Shown: positions 22,520 through 34,157, counted from the first letter of the stretch. The stretch is 45,574 bases of DNA from Azolla pinnata (GCA_037176905.1 JBBBWG010028411.1:1-45574), one strand, 5' to 3'. Numbers and translations: made by a program. Notes: a model not told the origin generated them from the sequence alone.

Positions 22520-25103
22520 AGTAGAGGATCCACGGAAGCGATCGCCGTATTCGCAGAACCTACGACGCGTACACAGATCGACATGTGTGTAAGAACAATT
22601 TCTAGTACGCGTATGCGTATGCAGATCCGTATATCGTATTCCTAAGTCTACATATACGTATATGTATTTCTTCCGTACTTCTCCGTATTTGCATTTCTGA
22701 CCTTCTTCTAAAATCTCTGGCTTCTTAAAAACTAATTGATTTCAAGTCAACTTAAAACCCCGAGGCCCCATCGTATCTAACTGCAATTTGAAGCATATTT
22801 TAATTAAGACACACAACATGATTTAACTCTGCTATGAAAGCCATGATGATTCGGATACTGCACGCGAGGGCGCATAATCGTAAGAGTCAAAGAATGCACG
22901 TTTAAAACGATACGCTTACGATCTCTCCAAATAGTACTAACAAAGTTACGTGTCCAGAGTGTCAGGGCTTTGATGATCGACCGGTGGCTAGCTCTTGTCA
23001 GATCTGTTGGCAACCAGCTGCTTGGGCAAGTCTTGGTATCAAACTCCGCACAAGGACGCCAACCTCATGTTGCTCCTCCTCCTAGTATACTCTTGCACAG
23101 ATTTCCTTAATGCGGTTGTGCATATCGATCTATTGCGTACCTCCATCATTTGCAACTGGCTATTAACACTATCTAGACACTAGGAAATATATGGCCCGTG
23201 AAACTCCTGGATCCTGGTTTTGTATTTTTATTCTACGTTGCATCGCAATATTGAATCAGAATTCTAAATGGGATCGAGTGTCTCTTATAGATATATATTC
23301 TAGAAATCTTTGAGGAGTTTTCAGATAATCAATTATCATGTCGTTGGGGAAACCATGTAGTCTGAGCATTTGCCGTAAGAAAAGTTGGTTGTTCAATCAT
23401 GATTGGTCAAAATAGGCTTCATGTTAAAAATACGTGTCATATTGCCTATAGCATTGTCCAAAGATAAAACAAATATGATTGAGAGTTCTTCGTATATTTG
23501 TACTTATGACATGGAACTCGTATATAGTGTGAGGCTCAGTGGCGTAGACAATATATTATTATAATACATGAAAATATGAGAGTGAAGCTACTAAAATAAT
23601 GTGGGTTATAAATAATGTGGGTTATGACACAAGGTCAAATCTATGAGGATGCCTCTACTGCTCCTTGTCCTCTACCTCAAAAACTACAAGAATATAAAAG
23701 TCACTCATTAGCAGCATCAAATTGTTGTACATCTGAAAAGCCCGATGCAAGAGGGCTTTTCAACAAATTGAAGAACCCCATGAAGAAACCATGAGAGATA
23801 TCTGCCAAGAGCTAGTACTAACCATCAAGGGGCAATATGATGGCACCTCTGATAAAGTAGTAACTAGAAGATTAGCTTTAGTATGAATTTTCCTAGGTAA
23901 ACAATTGGTATAGGAGAGGAAAACATCAAAATAAACGTGGCGAATTGAATTAGGGTCAATCCATGCAAGGGATAAGAGATTTATTGTAAGGATGGAGAGT
24001 ATATAACGATTGCTCATTGTCGTAATTATTTTCACTAATGAAGATATACTTTCTGTAGAAAAAAGAAATACGAAGTCAGGACCTTGGCCCTCATGTCCAT
24101 TCTAAATTGATAATCCATTCTAAACAGAATCCGATCATTATCAATGTATTTCTTAGATGGGTAGATGAATAATATGAAGAAGCTACTATCATGCCATGTC
24201 AATCATGTCATGTCATTCAAATACTATATAATCCTCCTTACCCCATTGAACCAAATCATGTCTATGTTTAACATACTACCGTAAAATACAGATATCACAA
24301 TAAAACACAAACTGATTCTGTGTTTACATTCTGAGCTATTTGACCAAAAGAACCGATCATCTTAACATTTCGCCTTAAAAGATTGAAGATTGCATTTAAT
24401 GGGAATATCAACTGAGTCCATAGCATATCATATAAATCACAGCCAAAGGCGGACAAGAATTGTGACCTGAAAAGCTTTATCTTCTCGCTTCAAACTAACA
24501 CTGAAAATCTTGAGAAGTGTAGGATCTATCAAAAAACAAGACATTGTAAGATATTTTCCTTAAATCAACAAGTAAGGTTAAACCCTCAAACTTAATTGTT
24601 CCACCTAACATGTCCACCCCTAGATTCTGGAATAGCTATATGGATCAACTGACCCGCAAGGCATACCAAAAATCATTATTAAGATTCACAAAAACGAGAG
24701 ATTGCACCAACACTTTCATTCACATGATTCATTAGTAAATGATCTGTTCACACTCGAAAATGATCTGGAAAAACGACCTCGTGCAACAATGCTAAATGAT
24801 ATTCGAATGTCCAAATATGTATTACACAAGAAACCATGGATAATCAGAGATAATTCTTCTTCGTGATGATCTACTTATGAATAAAATATTCCATCACAAA
24901 CAACTATAACAATATACTACAAAGGATCTTCAACTATACATGCTGATAAAATTGTCGGCATTACACCCTTTCAGATAGCAGATAGCAGAACCACAAGAAC
25001 AAAGTTATACGCTTGGTGAATCACAAGGACAAAAACTAAACTCTCAGCATTGTACCCCATCAGGAAATTACCCCAGGAGAGATGCATGGAATGTAGATCT
25101 TCT
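22520..25103. other. Spacer between OTU2 and RPL27A; no gene recognised
   Basis: AT-rich DNA with many stops in all frames. No coding exon, RNA gene or recognisable element was found. A TTGGTATCAAACTC at 23033 only vaguely resembles a retrotransposon primer-binding site. The right end (about 24900-25103) should hold the RPL27A 3' UTR. Confidence 0.55.
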
Positions 25104-25559
25104 TCATGCGGTGAGAACAACAGCTCCACCGGCGTCTTTGATCTTCTTCTCGGCGAGCTTGGAGAAGAACTTGGCTTTCACGAGAAGGGGAGTGGGAGGA
25201 GCTTCCCCTTTCCCAAGAACCTTGAAGAAGCCAAACTGGGAGAGGTCGATCTGCAGCGCCGGGCCGCTCCCGGCGTCTCCGATCTCGCGGCTCTTCTGCC
25301 GCGCGGACTCGGGGAGGAGGGAGAAGAGCTTGTCGACGTTAACGACGGGGCAGTGGAATCTGTTCATGGTCTTGTGGAAGTGGCGCATGCCGACCTTGCC
25401 GAAGTAGCCGGGGTGGAACTTGTCGAAGAGGATGCGATGGTGATGGAGACCGCCGGCGTTGCCGCGGCCGCCGGGATGCTTCCGGTGCTTCCCGATCCGG
25501 CCATGGCCAGCGCTAACGTGGCCTCGCTTCTTCCGGTTCTTCTTCAACCTGGTCGTCAT
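25104..25559 (-). CDS. RPL27A: 60S ribosomal protein L27a (uL15)
   Basis: A single exon of 151 aa, close to the usual ~146-148 aa. The start [20 protein letters not shown] is the canonical uL15 N-terminus, so the 47 in-frame upstream codons are not part of it. It continues with [48 protein letters not shown]-type [17 protein letters not shown] and ends [13 protein letters not shown]. uL15 is a core protein of the large cytosolic ribosomal subunit. The middle (about 95-115, [20 protein letters not shown]) is a few residues longer than in Arabidopsis and more variable. It is intact and very likely functional. GC-rich codon use contrasts with the AT-rich flanks. Three telo-boxes lie 150-210 bp upstream. 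Confidence 0.97.
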   Translation of the reverse strand: MTTRLKKNRKKRGHVSAGHGRIGKHRKHPGGRGNAGGLHHHRILFDKFHPGYFGKVGMRHFHKTMNRFHCPVVNVDKLFSLLPESARQKSREIGDAGSGPALQIDLSQFGFFKVLGKGEAPPTPLLVKAKFFSKLAEKKIKDAGGAVVLTA

Positions 25560-25708
25560 GAAGGAGGGGAAAGAAAGCTTCGCCGCTTCTCTCCTTCTTG
25601 CTCTTCCGCCTTCTGCTTCGCTGCGTCTGACCTTCGACGGACTGGCGATGGAGGAAGCAGCGTCGATCTGCTTCGCTGCGTCGGAGACGGGAAAACGCAC
25701 AGAAACAG

Positions 25709-25768
25709 AAACCCTAAAACTCAGAAACTCAGAAACCCTAAAAACTCAGAAACTCAGAAACCCTAAAA
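25709..25768 (-). promoter_or_regulatory. Three telo-boxes upstream of RPL27A
   Basis: AAACCCTAAAA (plus strand) occurs at 25709, 25733 and 25758. The last two sit in an exact 25-bp tandem duplication (25719-25743, 25744-25768). Telo-boxes are established elements of plant ribosomal-protein and translation-gene promoters, which fits their position 150-210 bp upstream of the RPL27A ATG. Confidence 0.8.
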
Positions 25769-25781
25769 CCGTGACAAATAG

Positions 25782-26154
25782 CGAGAATTTACCCCAAAAA
25801 AATCAGAAATTATAATCTCTAAATTCCGTCAGTGTAGCGTTCAATTTGATTATGTTGAACCTCATCTCTTTTCCCCGGATCGATCTGAATCGATTCCCTT
25901 GCTGTATTCGGTTCACAGAAGCCGGCGATTTTAGGTTCTGATCGGTCGGTTAACGTGTCGATCGATTCGTTGAGCGTCGATCGATTGGCAGATTTGATGC
26001 TGATTGAGTTCATAGTCGATTTATTTGGCGCTAATCAATCGATTGAGCGTTAATTCCTTTAAAATAGGCGCTAGTTTGTAATTTTTTTAGTTTGAGTAGT
26101 TGTTAAAATGTAATTTACAATTTTTGTTAGGCGTTTTTCTGGCAATTTTCCCTA
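25782..26154. mobile_element. Diverged foldback element, copy A
   Basis: The right end (about 26062-26154, AGGCGCTAGTTTGTAATTTT ... GGCAATTTTCCC) matches the right ends of copies B and C. A weak left end, GAGAATTTACCCCAAAAAAA at 25782, could be its partner. It lies about 220 bp upstream of the RPL27A ATG. The right end is well supported; the left boundary is inference. Confidence 0.55.
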
Positions 26155-26602
26155 CAAAATTATACAAGAGAAGGGGATGTTGTACGCATACGTATGTATG
26201 TACACCATATGAATACAATGGTCTGTAGAAGAGGAATGGATTCTGTGACGTACGAATGATCGATATGGCCTCATAGAAGAGTGGCGTATGAATGATACTG
26301 CATGTTGCAGAGAAGAGAGGATCGTGTGGAAAATTGAAACGGAGCAAAGAACAATCGTATTTTTTTGGGGGCCTTTTGTATTGCTCGTGTTGTACAAATA
26401 GTGAAATACAAAGAAGCGATTGATCGTAACTGTAGACGCTATCGTGAATGTGCTACACAATATGCACGATGCAATTGGAGGGAATGAAGGAAGGCCATTT
26501 ATCGAGGGATGATCTGTTGTTGCCATAGTAACCAACGAGAAGGTGACAGAAGTTCATACATTGAGACAATGATAGTGCACTTGATATTTGAAAAGATTTT
26601 AG
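26155..26602. other. Segment between foldback copies A and B
   Basis: About 450 bp with no recognised gene. Minus-strand open frames of 86-127 codons have no family resemblance I can see. It contains several ACGTACG/TACGTATG-type palindromic words around 26185-26260. Confidence 0.5.
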
Positions 26603-27040
26603 GGGAGAATTACCAAAAGACGCTTAACAAAATTATAAATCACATTTTAATGCCTACTAAAATTAGAAATCACATTTTGATGCCTAGTCTTGTTACTATT
26701 ATTTCCTAATTGGCGTTTGTGCTAATTGAGCCATAATCTCGATAATCTCGATCACTAGTGATGTAATTATCAAATGTTAGGGTCCAACCCAATCAAAGGT
26801 TAATCAATAATGGAACCAACTTCTAGGAGAATGCTCCACCTATATCAGATAATCATTGGTTATTACATCAGGCGATTGAGATGATGGCCTAATTACATCG
26901 GGGGCGATCAAAATTATGGATTAATAAGCACAAACGCTGATTAGGAAATAGTAGTAGTAAGACTAGGCACTAATTTGTAATTTCTAATTTTAGTATGCAT
27001 TATTTATAATTTTGTTAGACAGTTTTTCGGCAATTCTCCC
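26603..27040. mobile_element. Foldback (MITE-like) element, copy B
   Basis: 438 bp. The left end GGGAGAATTACCAAAAGACG mirrors the right end GTTTTTCGGCAATTCTCCC as a terminal inverted repeat. The inversion extends inward about 150 bp: ATTATAAATCACATTTTAAT pairs with the TTATTTATAATTTTG side, TTTCCTAATTGGCGTTTGTG with CACAAACGCTGATTAGGAAA, and GATGTAATTATC with GATTACATC. No transposase is encoded, as expected for a non-autonomous element. No convincing target-site duplication was seen. Confidence 0.85.
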
Positions 27041-27063
27041 TGTGTGTATATATATATATATAT

Positions 27064-27504
27064 GGGAGAAATACCAAAAAATGCCTAATAAATTTATAAA
27101 TTACATTTTAATGCCAACTAAAACAAAAAATTACAAATTAACGCCTTGTATTACTATGTTATTTCCTAATTGGTATGTGCGCTAATCGAGTCATTATCTT
27201 CATGCCACCGATGTAATTATCAGAGGTCAGGGTCGCTAAATTAGGATCTAGCCAAATTAGAGCTTAATTGATAACAGAGTAACTTCTTTGAGAATGCTCC
27301 AACTATATTACATAATCATCACTAAGTTAGAATAGGCGATTCGAGATGATGACCTGATTACATAGACGTGCTCAAAATCACAAGTTAATTAACGCGAATA
27401 TCGAGTAGACAGTTGTAAATTTAGGCGGTAATATGTAATTTCTAATGTTAGTAGGCGTTAAACTGTGGATTATAATTTTATTAACGTTTTTTGGGTAGTT
27501 CTCC
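27064..27504. mobile_element. Foldback (MITE-like) element, copy C
   Basis: 441 bp, same family and orientation-symmetric like copy B, 23 bp to its right across a TA microsatellite (27047-27062). Left end GGGAGAAATACCAAAAAATG, right end GTTTTTTGGGTAGTTCTCC. Shared inner words: TTATTTCCTAATTGG, CCGATGTAATTATC, GAGAATGCTCCAACTATAT, GTAATTTCTAATGTTAGTAG. Diverged enough from B to be an older or independent insertion. Confidence 0.85.
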
Positions 27505-28309
27505 TCAGTGTTGCCTTTTCATAGGCACCCTTGCCTGTCGAGCAAAGATTTCATGATAGTTAAAAAAAATATATCACCTATCATATGACCTAATTTGATA
27601 GTTTACTCAAAAATAACTTTTTAAATATTATATATATATATATAAATTATATTACCAAAATTATAATAATGTTAAAAAAACCACGAGATATATCGAGATT
27701 TTAAGTAACTAAAAAAAAATTTGTTTCTAAATATATTAATATCTAAATAACTTATTGATTTTTTCCATCTTTCCAAATTTTAAATATACGATCCCCTTGC
27801 ATTTCATTAGTTTCTATGTTATTGAATTATACTCGCATAAGATCGTCGGGATGCTCAATGTTTAATCTATTTTTTTTTATTTCGTTGATCATATTTTGCT
27901 TATCTTCGAAGCCACGACACTATAAGGTATAACCGTGATAGCTTGTAGAAAATAACATAACTTTTGGTGGTCCGGATGCTCGATTTTTAAATGTTGAGGC
28001 TTAACAGGCCTTGGCCCTTGAGTTCACTTTCCAATTAATTTGAAATTGGATTTCTTACCCTTACTTAGGGTCGAGGATAAATCCTAATTATTCTATAAGA
28101 TGTGAATATATACACACTACTCCATATATACTAGTTTTCAATAGTTTCTTGAAAAAATTGACTATGGCTTGCCAAATCGATGAAAAAATTGTCTATCGAG
28201 CTTCATAGTGTAGGATTTTTTTTTCCGGGTAAAAAACCAAGTAAAGTGGCCAAAAACAACCATGATTCTATGAAGAGGCAACATTGGAATTTCTCCCTAT
28301 GCACATCAA
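27505..28309. other. AT-rich spacer; no gene recognised
   Basis: Very AT-rich with a TA microsatellite near 27627-27645. All frames are closed by frequent stops. No element ends or RNA genes recognised. Confidence 0.6.
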
Positions 28310-29235
28310 GAAAAAAAAAAACAAATAAATAAAACAAAATAAATAAAACAAAATAAATAAAACAAAATAAATAAACAAATAAATAAAACAAAATAAAAAN
28401 NNNNNNNNNNNNNNNNNNNNNNNNNNNNNNNNNNNNNNNNNNNNNNNNNNNNNNNNNNNNNNNNNNNNNNNNNNNNNNNNNNNNNNNNNNNNNNNNNNNA
28501 AATAAATAAAACAAAATAAATAAAACAAAATAAATAAAACAAAATAAATAAACAAATAAATAAAACAAAATAAAAAAACAAATAAAAAAACAAATGAATA
28601 AAACAAATAAATAAACAAATAAATAAACAAAACAATAAAACAAAAAAATAAACAAACAAATAAACAAATAAATAAAAAATTAAAAATAAGAAAATAAAAA
28701 ATAAAAAAATAAAAAAAATAAAAAAGTAAGTAAATAAATAAATAAATAAACAAAAAACAAAAACAAAAATAAATAAATAAATAAATAATAAATAAATAAA
28801 TAATAAATAAATAAACAAATAAATAAAACAAATAAATGAACAAATAAATAAACAAAGAAATAAAACAAATAAATAAAACAAATAAATAAAATAAATAAAT
28901 AAAACAAATAAATAAAATAAATAAATAAAACAAATAAATAAAACAAATAAATAAAACAAATAAATAAACAGATAAATAAACAAATAAATAAAACAAATAA
29001 ATAAAACAAATAAATAAAACAAATAAATACAACAAAAAAAAACAAATAAAAAAACAAATAAAAAAACAAATAAATAAACAAATAAATAAAACAAAAAAAT
29101 AAACAAAAAAATAAACAAAAAAATAAAACAAAAAAGTAATAAATAAACAAACAAATAAAACAAACAAATAAAACAAATAAATAAAACAAATAAATAAAAC
29201 AAATAAATAAACAAATGAATAAAACAAATAAATAA
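28310..29235. repeat. AAAT/AAAC tetranucleotide-rich array
   Basis: Over 800 bp of AAAT and AAAC units (AAATAAATAAAACAAATAAA-type) with no C/T other than those in the units. A 100-N gap lies inside. Because stops are absent on the minus strand in several frames, it shows long Phe/Leu/Ile/Tyr-rich open frames there, which are not genes. Confidence 0.95.
28400..28499. other. Assembly gap (100 N)
   Basis: Exactly 100 N within the AAAT/AAAC array. The 77 bases before it (28323-28399) equal the 77 bases after it (28500-28576). Confidence 0.99.
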
Positions 29236-29296
29236 GCATCTATTTATTTACTTGTTCATGTACTATTTTTTTCTGGATTCGTAGGATCTGCGCGCG

Positions 29297-29328
29297 TGAC
29301 GTGGCCCGGGTCGATGGACGCCACGTGG
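29297..29328. promoter_or_regulatory. Two ACGT-core elements upstream of DDB2
   Basis: TGACGTGG at 29297-29304 and a perfect G-box CCACGTGG at 29321-29328, 17 bp apart edge to edge, in a GC-rich island starting right after the AAAT/AAAC array and about 125-155 bp before the DDB2 ATG. ACGT cores are bound by bZIP factors (HY5 class) and bHLH factors; light or UV control of DDB2 is inference. Confidence 0.65.
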
Positions 29329-29408
29329 CGGCGGCAGGCATCGCACGGCTGCGAATGTGCCACGCCGTTTCCTTCCCGGTTGGGATGTCTGTGTTTCTCA
29401 CAGCTCTG

Positions 29409-29504
29409 ATGGCGCGGGCAGAAGCGAGCGAGAGGAGAAAGAGAGCGTGGCTATGGCGGATAGACCTCGGAGATCTGTTCGGAAGCTTGTCATCCACAGC
29501 GTGA
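29409..29504 (+). CDS. Possible overlapping uORF of DDB2
   Basis: ATG 29409 opens a 31-codon frame ending at TGA 29502-29504, overlapping the DDB2 start (29453) in another frame. It is a uORF only if transcription starts upstream of 29409. The peptide is Arg/Glu/Leu-rich and shows no recognisable family; effect, if any, would be on DDB2 translation. Confidence 0.3.
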   Translation: MARAEASERRKRAWLWRIDLGDLFGSLSSTA

Positions 29505-32500
29505 ATGAATCGGATGAAAGCTCAGATGAAGATATGGCGGAGGAGGAGGAGGAGGAGGAGGAGGGAGAAGAAGAAGCGGAAGATGAAGAAGCAGAAGATG
29601 ATGCTGATGATGGAGGAGGAGGAGTAGGAGGAGGAGAACGAGCAGACAGCGACGGAGACGCGAGCCAAGAAGGAGCAGACAACGCAGAGTCGGGAACGCA
29701 TCCTGTTTCTGCTAGAAGCAACGGCGGAAGGAATGCCAAACCGCCCATCAAGATCAGCCTCAAATCAGCAAAGCTCTGCAAGGTTCTTCTCTTTTCATCG
29801 CCATGACCATCTCTAACATTCTCCATCGTTTCGGATAGAGCTTCGAAGCTCAGCAATCATATCTATTGTTTCCATTTTAGACATGAAGGCTTTGAACCCT
29901 CTCAATCTCTCTGTCTGTCTCTTTCTCTCTCTCTCTCACTCTCTCTCTCCATCCTTTTCCATGTGTAGATCGAATGATCATATGGCTCATTCCTATTCCT
30001 GATTGAATCTGCTGTCCATGGCGCATTCCTTTGCCTGGCCAAATTCAGATGACCATGTCTCAGTCACATGCCTGACTGAAATCGGTTTCGCATTGCTTAT
30101 ATCATGTGTCAAAAGGAATAACTATAGTTGGGTGGTTCCTAAGCCTAGTGGAATGGATGTGTTTGTTTCCCATGCCTCATTGAACAGATACTGTTTTCGT
30201 TCCTATGCCTCAGAGTGGCTGTGATTTGATACCTGCGACCGATGAAAGGCTATGGATTGGTTCCTAATATGAACGGATGACTATAGTCTAGTTCAAATAT
30301 CAACTGTCGTGATTTAGCTCATGTGCTTACTGAATGACTTCAATATACACTACGTACATTCTCCTTTGTTGGTGAAGGCTTCTTGGGATAGTACATGGCA
30401 TTAGTGAAGGGTTGGTATAATGGCCATATTTTTTGGTCTGACAGGTTTGTAAGGCAAAGGATCATCAAGCTGGCTTTGTGGGTTCCATTTATGTTGACTG
30501 CCCGAACAAGCCATGTTTTCTTTGCAAACGACCTGGTGAGCACCTCTATGGTTTAGCTTTTAGGCTATTGTTTTTCGAAATCATCTGTTGAAAAAGCTGA
30601 GTATTGTTTCTGGCACTTTGATCTGTTATTCATACACCGTTTTTGATGAAGGCCATACAACTGCCACATGTCCTCATCGAGTTGCAACTGAACATGGAGT
30701 GGTACCAGCTCCAAAGAAACAACGTGGTGGTGTTGTGGAGTTTGTCTATGAGCGCCAGTTGCGGACCCATTGTACCAAGGTCCCCCCCCCCCCCATTTCT
30801 TTTTCTCTCTTTTACTGTCACAGGAACTGTTGAGGTAGTTGCAATATCGCATACCGAGAACCAAATACTAGGATGTATCGACCTTAGTAATTTTGTGAAA
30901 AGGGTTGAATAACCCTTAATTTTATCTCAATTGAAGAAAGTCGACTATCTGAAGGGATATGTAGTACTGATCATGTTCTTAGTTTGTGTATTTGTCCTCT
31001 ACATCTAACCATGTAGTTGTAATAGTTTCTACACTTTTAGATATGTGCTTCTGTGTTGATTTATAGAGATAGACTACATATCAATGGCTCAAGGACACGG
31101 AATAGGGTCGAGTAATAATAGAGCGGCCATCATTCTTATACTGATGGAAAACATATGAACATATCATCACTTAGCTGATTGGAGTGAGTATTAAAAGCTT
31201 CATCGAAGATAAAGTAAAATGCATTATATCACACTTTATATGGACTGTAGCATGACTGGTATAAAGCACAGGATGTGTTGTTGCAGATGGTACTTCCACC
31301 AGTTATACCAAATCGTGTTGACTGTGCTATCATCAAACTCCATAGTCGGCGTGTGACCTATTTGGAGTTCCACCCAACAAAAGACAATCTATTGATATCT
31401 GGAGATAAGGTGCTTTTAACTTGAAATTTCTTGCATACAACATTTTCTTGACTCCCAAATTTATACCCGTTTTTTATGTTGATACTGCTCAGAAAGGTCA
31501 AATTGCTGTTTGGGACTTCGAAAAAGTTTATGAAAAGACTGTCTTTAACTCAATACACACATGTATTGTAAATAGTATACGGTAACTCTTAGTGTTTCCT
31601 ACGGTTGATATCCCATGCGTGTTTCAGTTCAGTCTAACACAATATGCGTCCTTGTGGTTGATTTGGTTAAACAGGTTTCACCCAGCAAGTTGTGACAGAA
31701 TATATTCATCAGGATCTGATGGCACATTAAACTGTACCGATCTGGAAATTGGGATGCCGTCGAAAGCAATTGATCTAAATCCAGATGGATGGAATGTAAG
31801 TGGTTGGTAGTGCTATCGGTTTGATAGCCTTTGCTCATTTTCATTGTTTTTGTGGGATACGACTTCATTGTCTAGGTGCAAGTTATACGTTAGCCATTCC
31901 AATAGTTTAATGCATTGGGTAGAATACTATGATATAAAGGTTACACCACATAACAGAAGAAATGTTTGCATTTTCCAGGTTCTTCATACATTAGTTACGG
32001 GAATCTTTTTATGATATGGAAGTAATTTTCTACACTGTATTGAGAGGAATGTTTACATTATTCAGGGTCCTTCAACCTGGAGAATGATGTATGGGATGGA
32101 TGTTAATCCAACCAGGAATGTTGTCCTGGCAAGTGATAATTTTGGCTATCTATACCAGTAAGTTATGCGATAGCTAGTTGTGCGAAACTTCCCAGCCCTT
32201 CCTTTAGATAATCAGAAAAAATCTTTAACTTGCACTCTCAGGATAGATGTGAAGGCGAACAAGCAGATAGGCGAACCATTGCTGATACACAAGAAGGGTT
32301 CGAAAGTGGTTGGCTTGCATTGTAACCCAGCTGACTCGGACCTTTTCATTAGCTGTGGTAATGACCATATGGTGAGTACAGGCAAAGATTCCCATGATCT
32401 AATTGTAACAGCTGAGCTGATTGAGGTTATAAAAAATGCATACAGGCCGTTTTGTAAGAATTTTCATGTTTGCTCTACTGGATGCCTTGTGTTCTCTACT

Positions 32501-34157
32501 GATTATCTTTCATATACGAGTCAGAAGAATAATTGATTATGAATCCCTATACATACATGTAATCTTTTTATGATTAAATGTACAGATATGCATGCTGTGT
32601 ACGTACGTGTTCTCTTCTCTTTTGACCTAACAGCAATACATTCCTCACTTTGTCTGTATCCTTATTTCCAACCAGGCACGGATATGGGACCTACGGTATA
32701 TGGATTCTAGACACAGTCTAGCTGAACTACCTCATCCCAGGGTTGTCAACGCTGCATATTTCTCCCCTGTTACAGGAAATAAGATTCTAACCACTTGCCA
32801 GGACAACAGATTACGAATCTATGATTGCATTTTCAGTGATTTGGCTGAGCCAAGCAGAGAAATTGTGCATAGCCATGATTTCAATCGATACTTGACATGT
32901 TTTCGAGCAGAATGGGATCCCAAGGTACGAGATGATAAATCTTTTGAATTGAATGACTGCTACTTTATTCAGTCAAATACGGTAGTTATTCATTACCGCT
33001 TTTGTTATTGGTGAATGGAGATGAAGTTAGTTTTTTTTTTGTGTGTAGGACTCGATGGAGAATCTGGCTGTTATAGGTCGTTATATAAGTGATGATTTTG
33101 ATGGTGTGGCGTTGCACCCAATTGACTTCATCGATATAAGCAATGGTCAACTTGTGGCTGAGGTTTTTGACAAGAACATTACAACTATAACTCCTGTGAA
33201 CAAGCTTCATCCTCGGTTGGATGTACTTGCCTCTGGGAGTTCGAGGTAACGGGATATGCATTGGTGGTTTTCCATGGGAATTTTTCTCAGTTTCTCTCTT
33301 ATGCCCCTGAGGCCTTGGAGTGTGTTTGCTGTTATCTAGGTTTCATGCGCTATGGAACTTTTGGTGTATTTGCTGTTATCTAGATTTCATGCTATAGAAG
33401 TCTTGGTGTATTTCCTGTTTTTTTGAGTTGCGTTTCATGTTTTTCATGCCGTAAGACTCCGTCGAGTTCCTTTTCAAAGCTGCTGGGACTCTTTTTGAGT
33501 TGCTTCCCAAATCTGGGTATATTTTCATGCTAATGTCTCTTTTCTGAGTTGCTTTTCAGAGGATGGGCAGTTTTTCCCTGTTTTCCTCGAATTCCCCTTA
33601 TGCTGGATAGTTTTACATGCTAGATCTCCCTTTTGAGTTGCTTTGCAAAGATTGGGTAGCTTTTCCTCTGTTTTCCTCTAATTCCCCTTATGGTTTTTCA
33701 TACCCAAGTCTCCTGCTTTTCAGAGATGGGTAGTTTTTCTCTGTTTTTTTAGGCATCCATGCTCGGTAAGTTTTTCCTCTTCTTGTTTGGCTTTGCTTTC
33801 CAAAGATGTGCAGTTTTTCTTTGTTCCGGGCTAAAATTCTGCTTCAATGCTAGGACTCCTTGGATAAAAGATGGTTTGGAATGGTCCAATGCTCGCTGTT
33901 CTTTTCGTAGGTCTCTCTTCATATGGAGGCCGGAAGACGAGCTGGAGGAGGAAGATACGGGATCGGAAGGTATGAAAGCTAACAGGAGAACAATCAACAT
34001 ATTCAGTGTGCAAGATGATGATGGCGGTGCCAAGAAACACAAGGGAAAGAGAAGCTTTGATGAGGATGAAGATGAAGACGAAGATGAAGACGGAGCGATG
34101 AAGAAGCAAAAGGCCCGAAATGGACGTCGAAAAGTTCGTTCTTTCGACTGGGGCTGA
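29453..34157 (+). CDS. DDB2: DNA damage-binding protein 2 (UV-DDB small subunit, WD40)
   Basis: Eleven exons: 29453-29782, 30445-30535, 30652-30779, 31287-31409, 31493-31581, 31675-31795, 32066-32157, 32242-32371, 32676-32924, 33049-33245, 33911-34157. They give 1797 nt, 598 aa. Domains in order: a very acidic N-terminus (~25-65), a CCHC zinc knuckle [14 protein letters not shown] (134-147) as in plant DDB2, then a WD40 propeller (~190-505) with [21 protein letters not shown], the DDB1-docking type ARIWDLR (369-375) and [12 protein letters not shown]. The blocks [27 protein letters not shown] and [23 protein letters not shown] are family-specific. The tail is acidic then basic. DDB2 binds UV photoproducts in chromatin and, with DDB1-CUL4, starts global-genome nucleotide excision repair. 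ATG 29453 is the first in-frame ATG; an out-of-frame ATG at 29409 precedes it. The exon 3 donor is unusual (GT followed by a 13-C run). Confidence 0.96.
33480..33760. repeat. Degenerate ~75-bp repeats in the last DDB2 intron
   Basis: Variants of TTGAGTTGCTTTTCAAAG, GGGTAGTTTTTCCTCTG and TCGAATTCCCCTTATG recur three to four times, and TTGGTGTATTTGCTGTTATCTAG occurs twice at about 33310-33385. Intronic; T-rich. Confidence 0.7.

Noticed and set aside
23030-23060. TTGGTATCAAACTC as a retrotransposon primer-binding site
   Set aside because: Only loosely like the initiator-Met tRNA complement, and no LTR ends, gag or pol similarity was found around it.
23760-24035. 91-codon minus-strand frame as a gene or retrotransposon fragment
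   Set aside because: No recognisable domain, isolated, and flanked by stop-rich DNA.
25050-25766. 238-codon plus-strand frame
   Set aside because: It is antisense to RPL27A, whose protein is unmistakable; the frame is open because of GC-rich codons on the opposite strand.
28268-29239. 323-codon and overlapping minus-strand frames rich in Phe, Leu, Ile, Tyr
   Set aside because: They are translations of the AAAT/AAAC array and cross the N gap; no stop can arise in those frames, and no start, intron or family signal exists.
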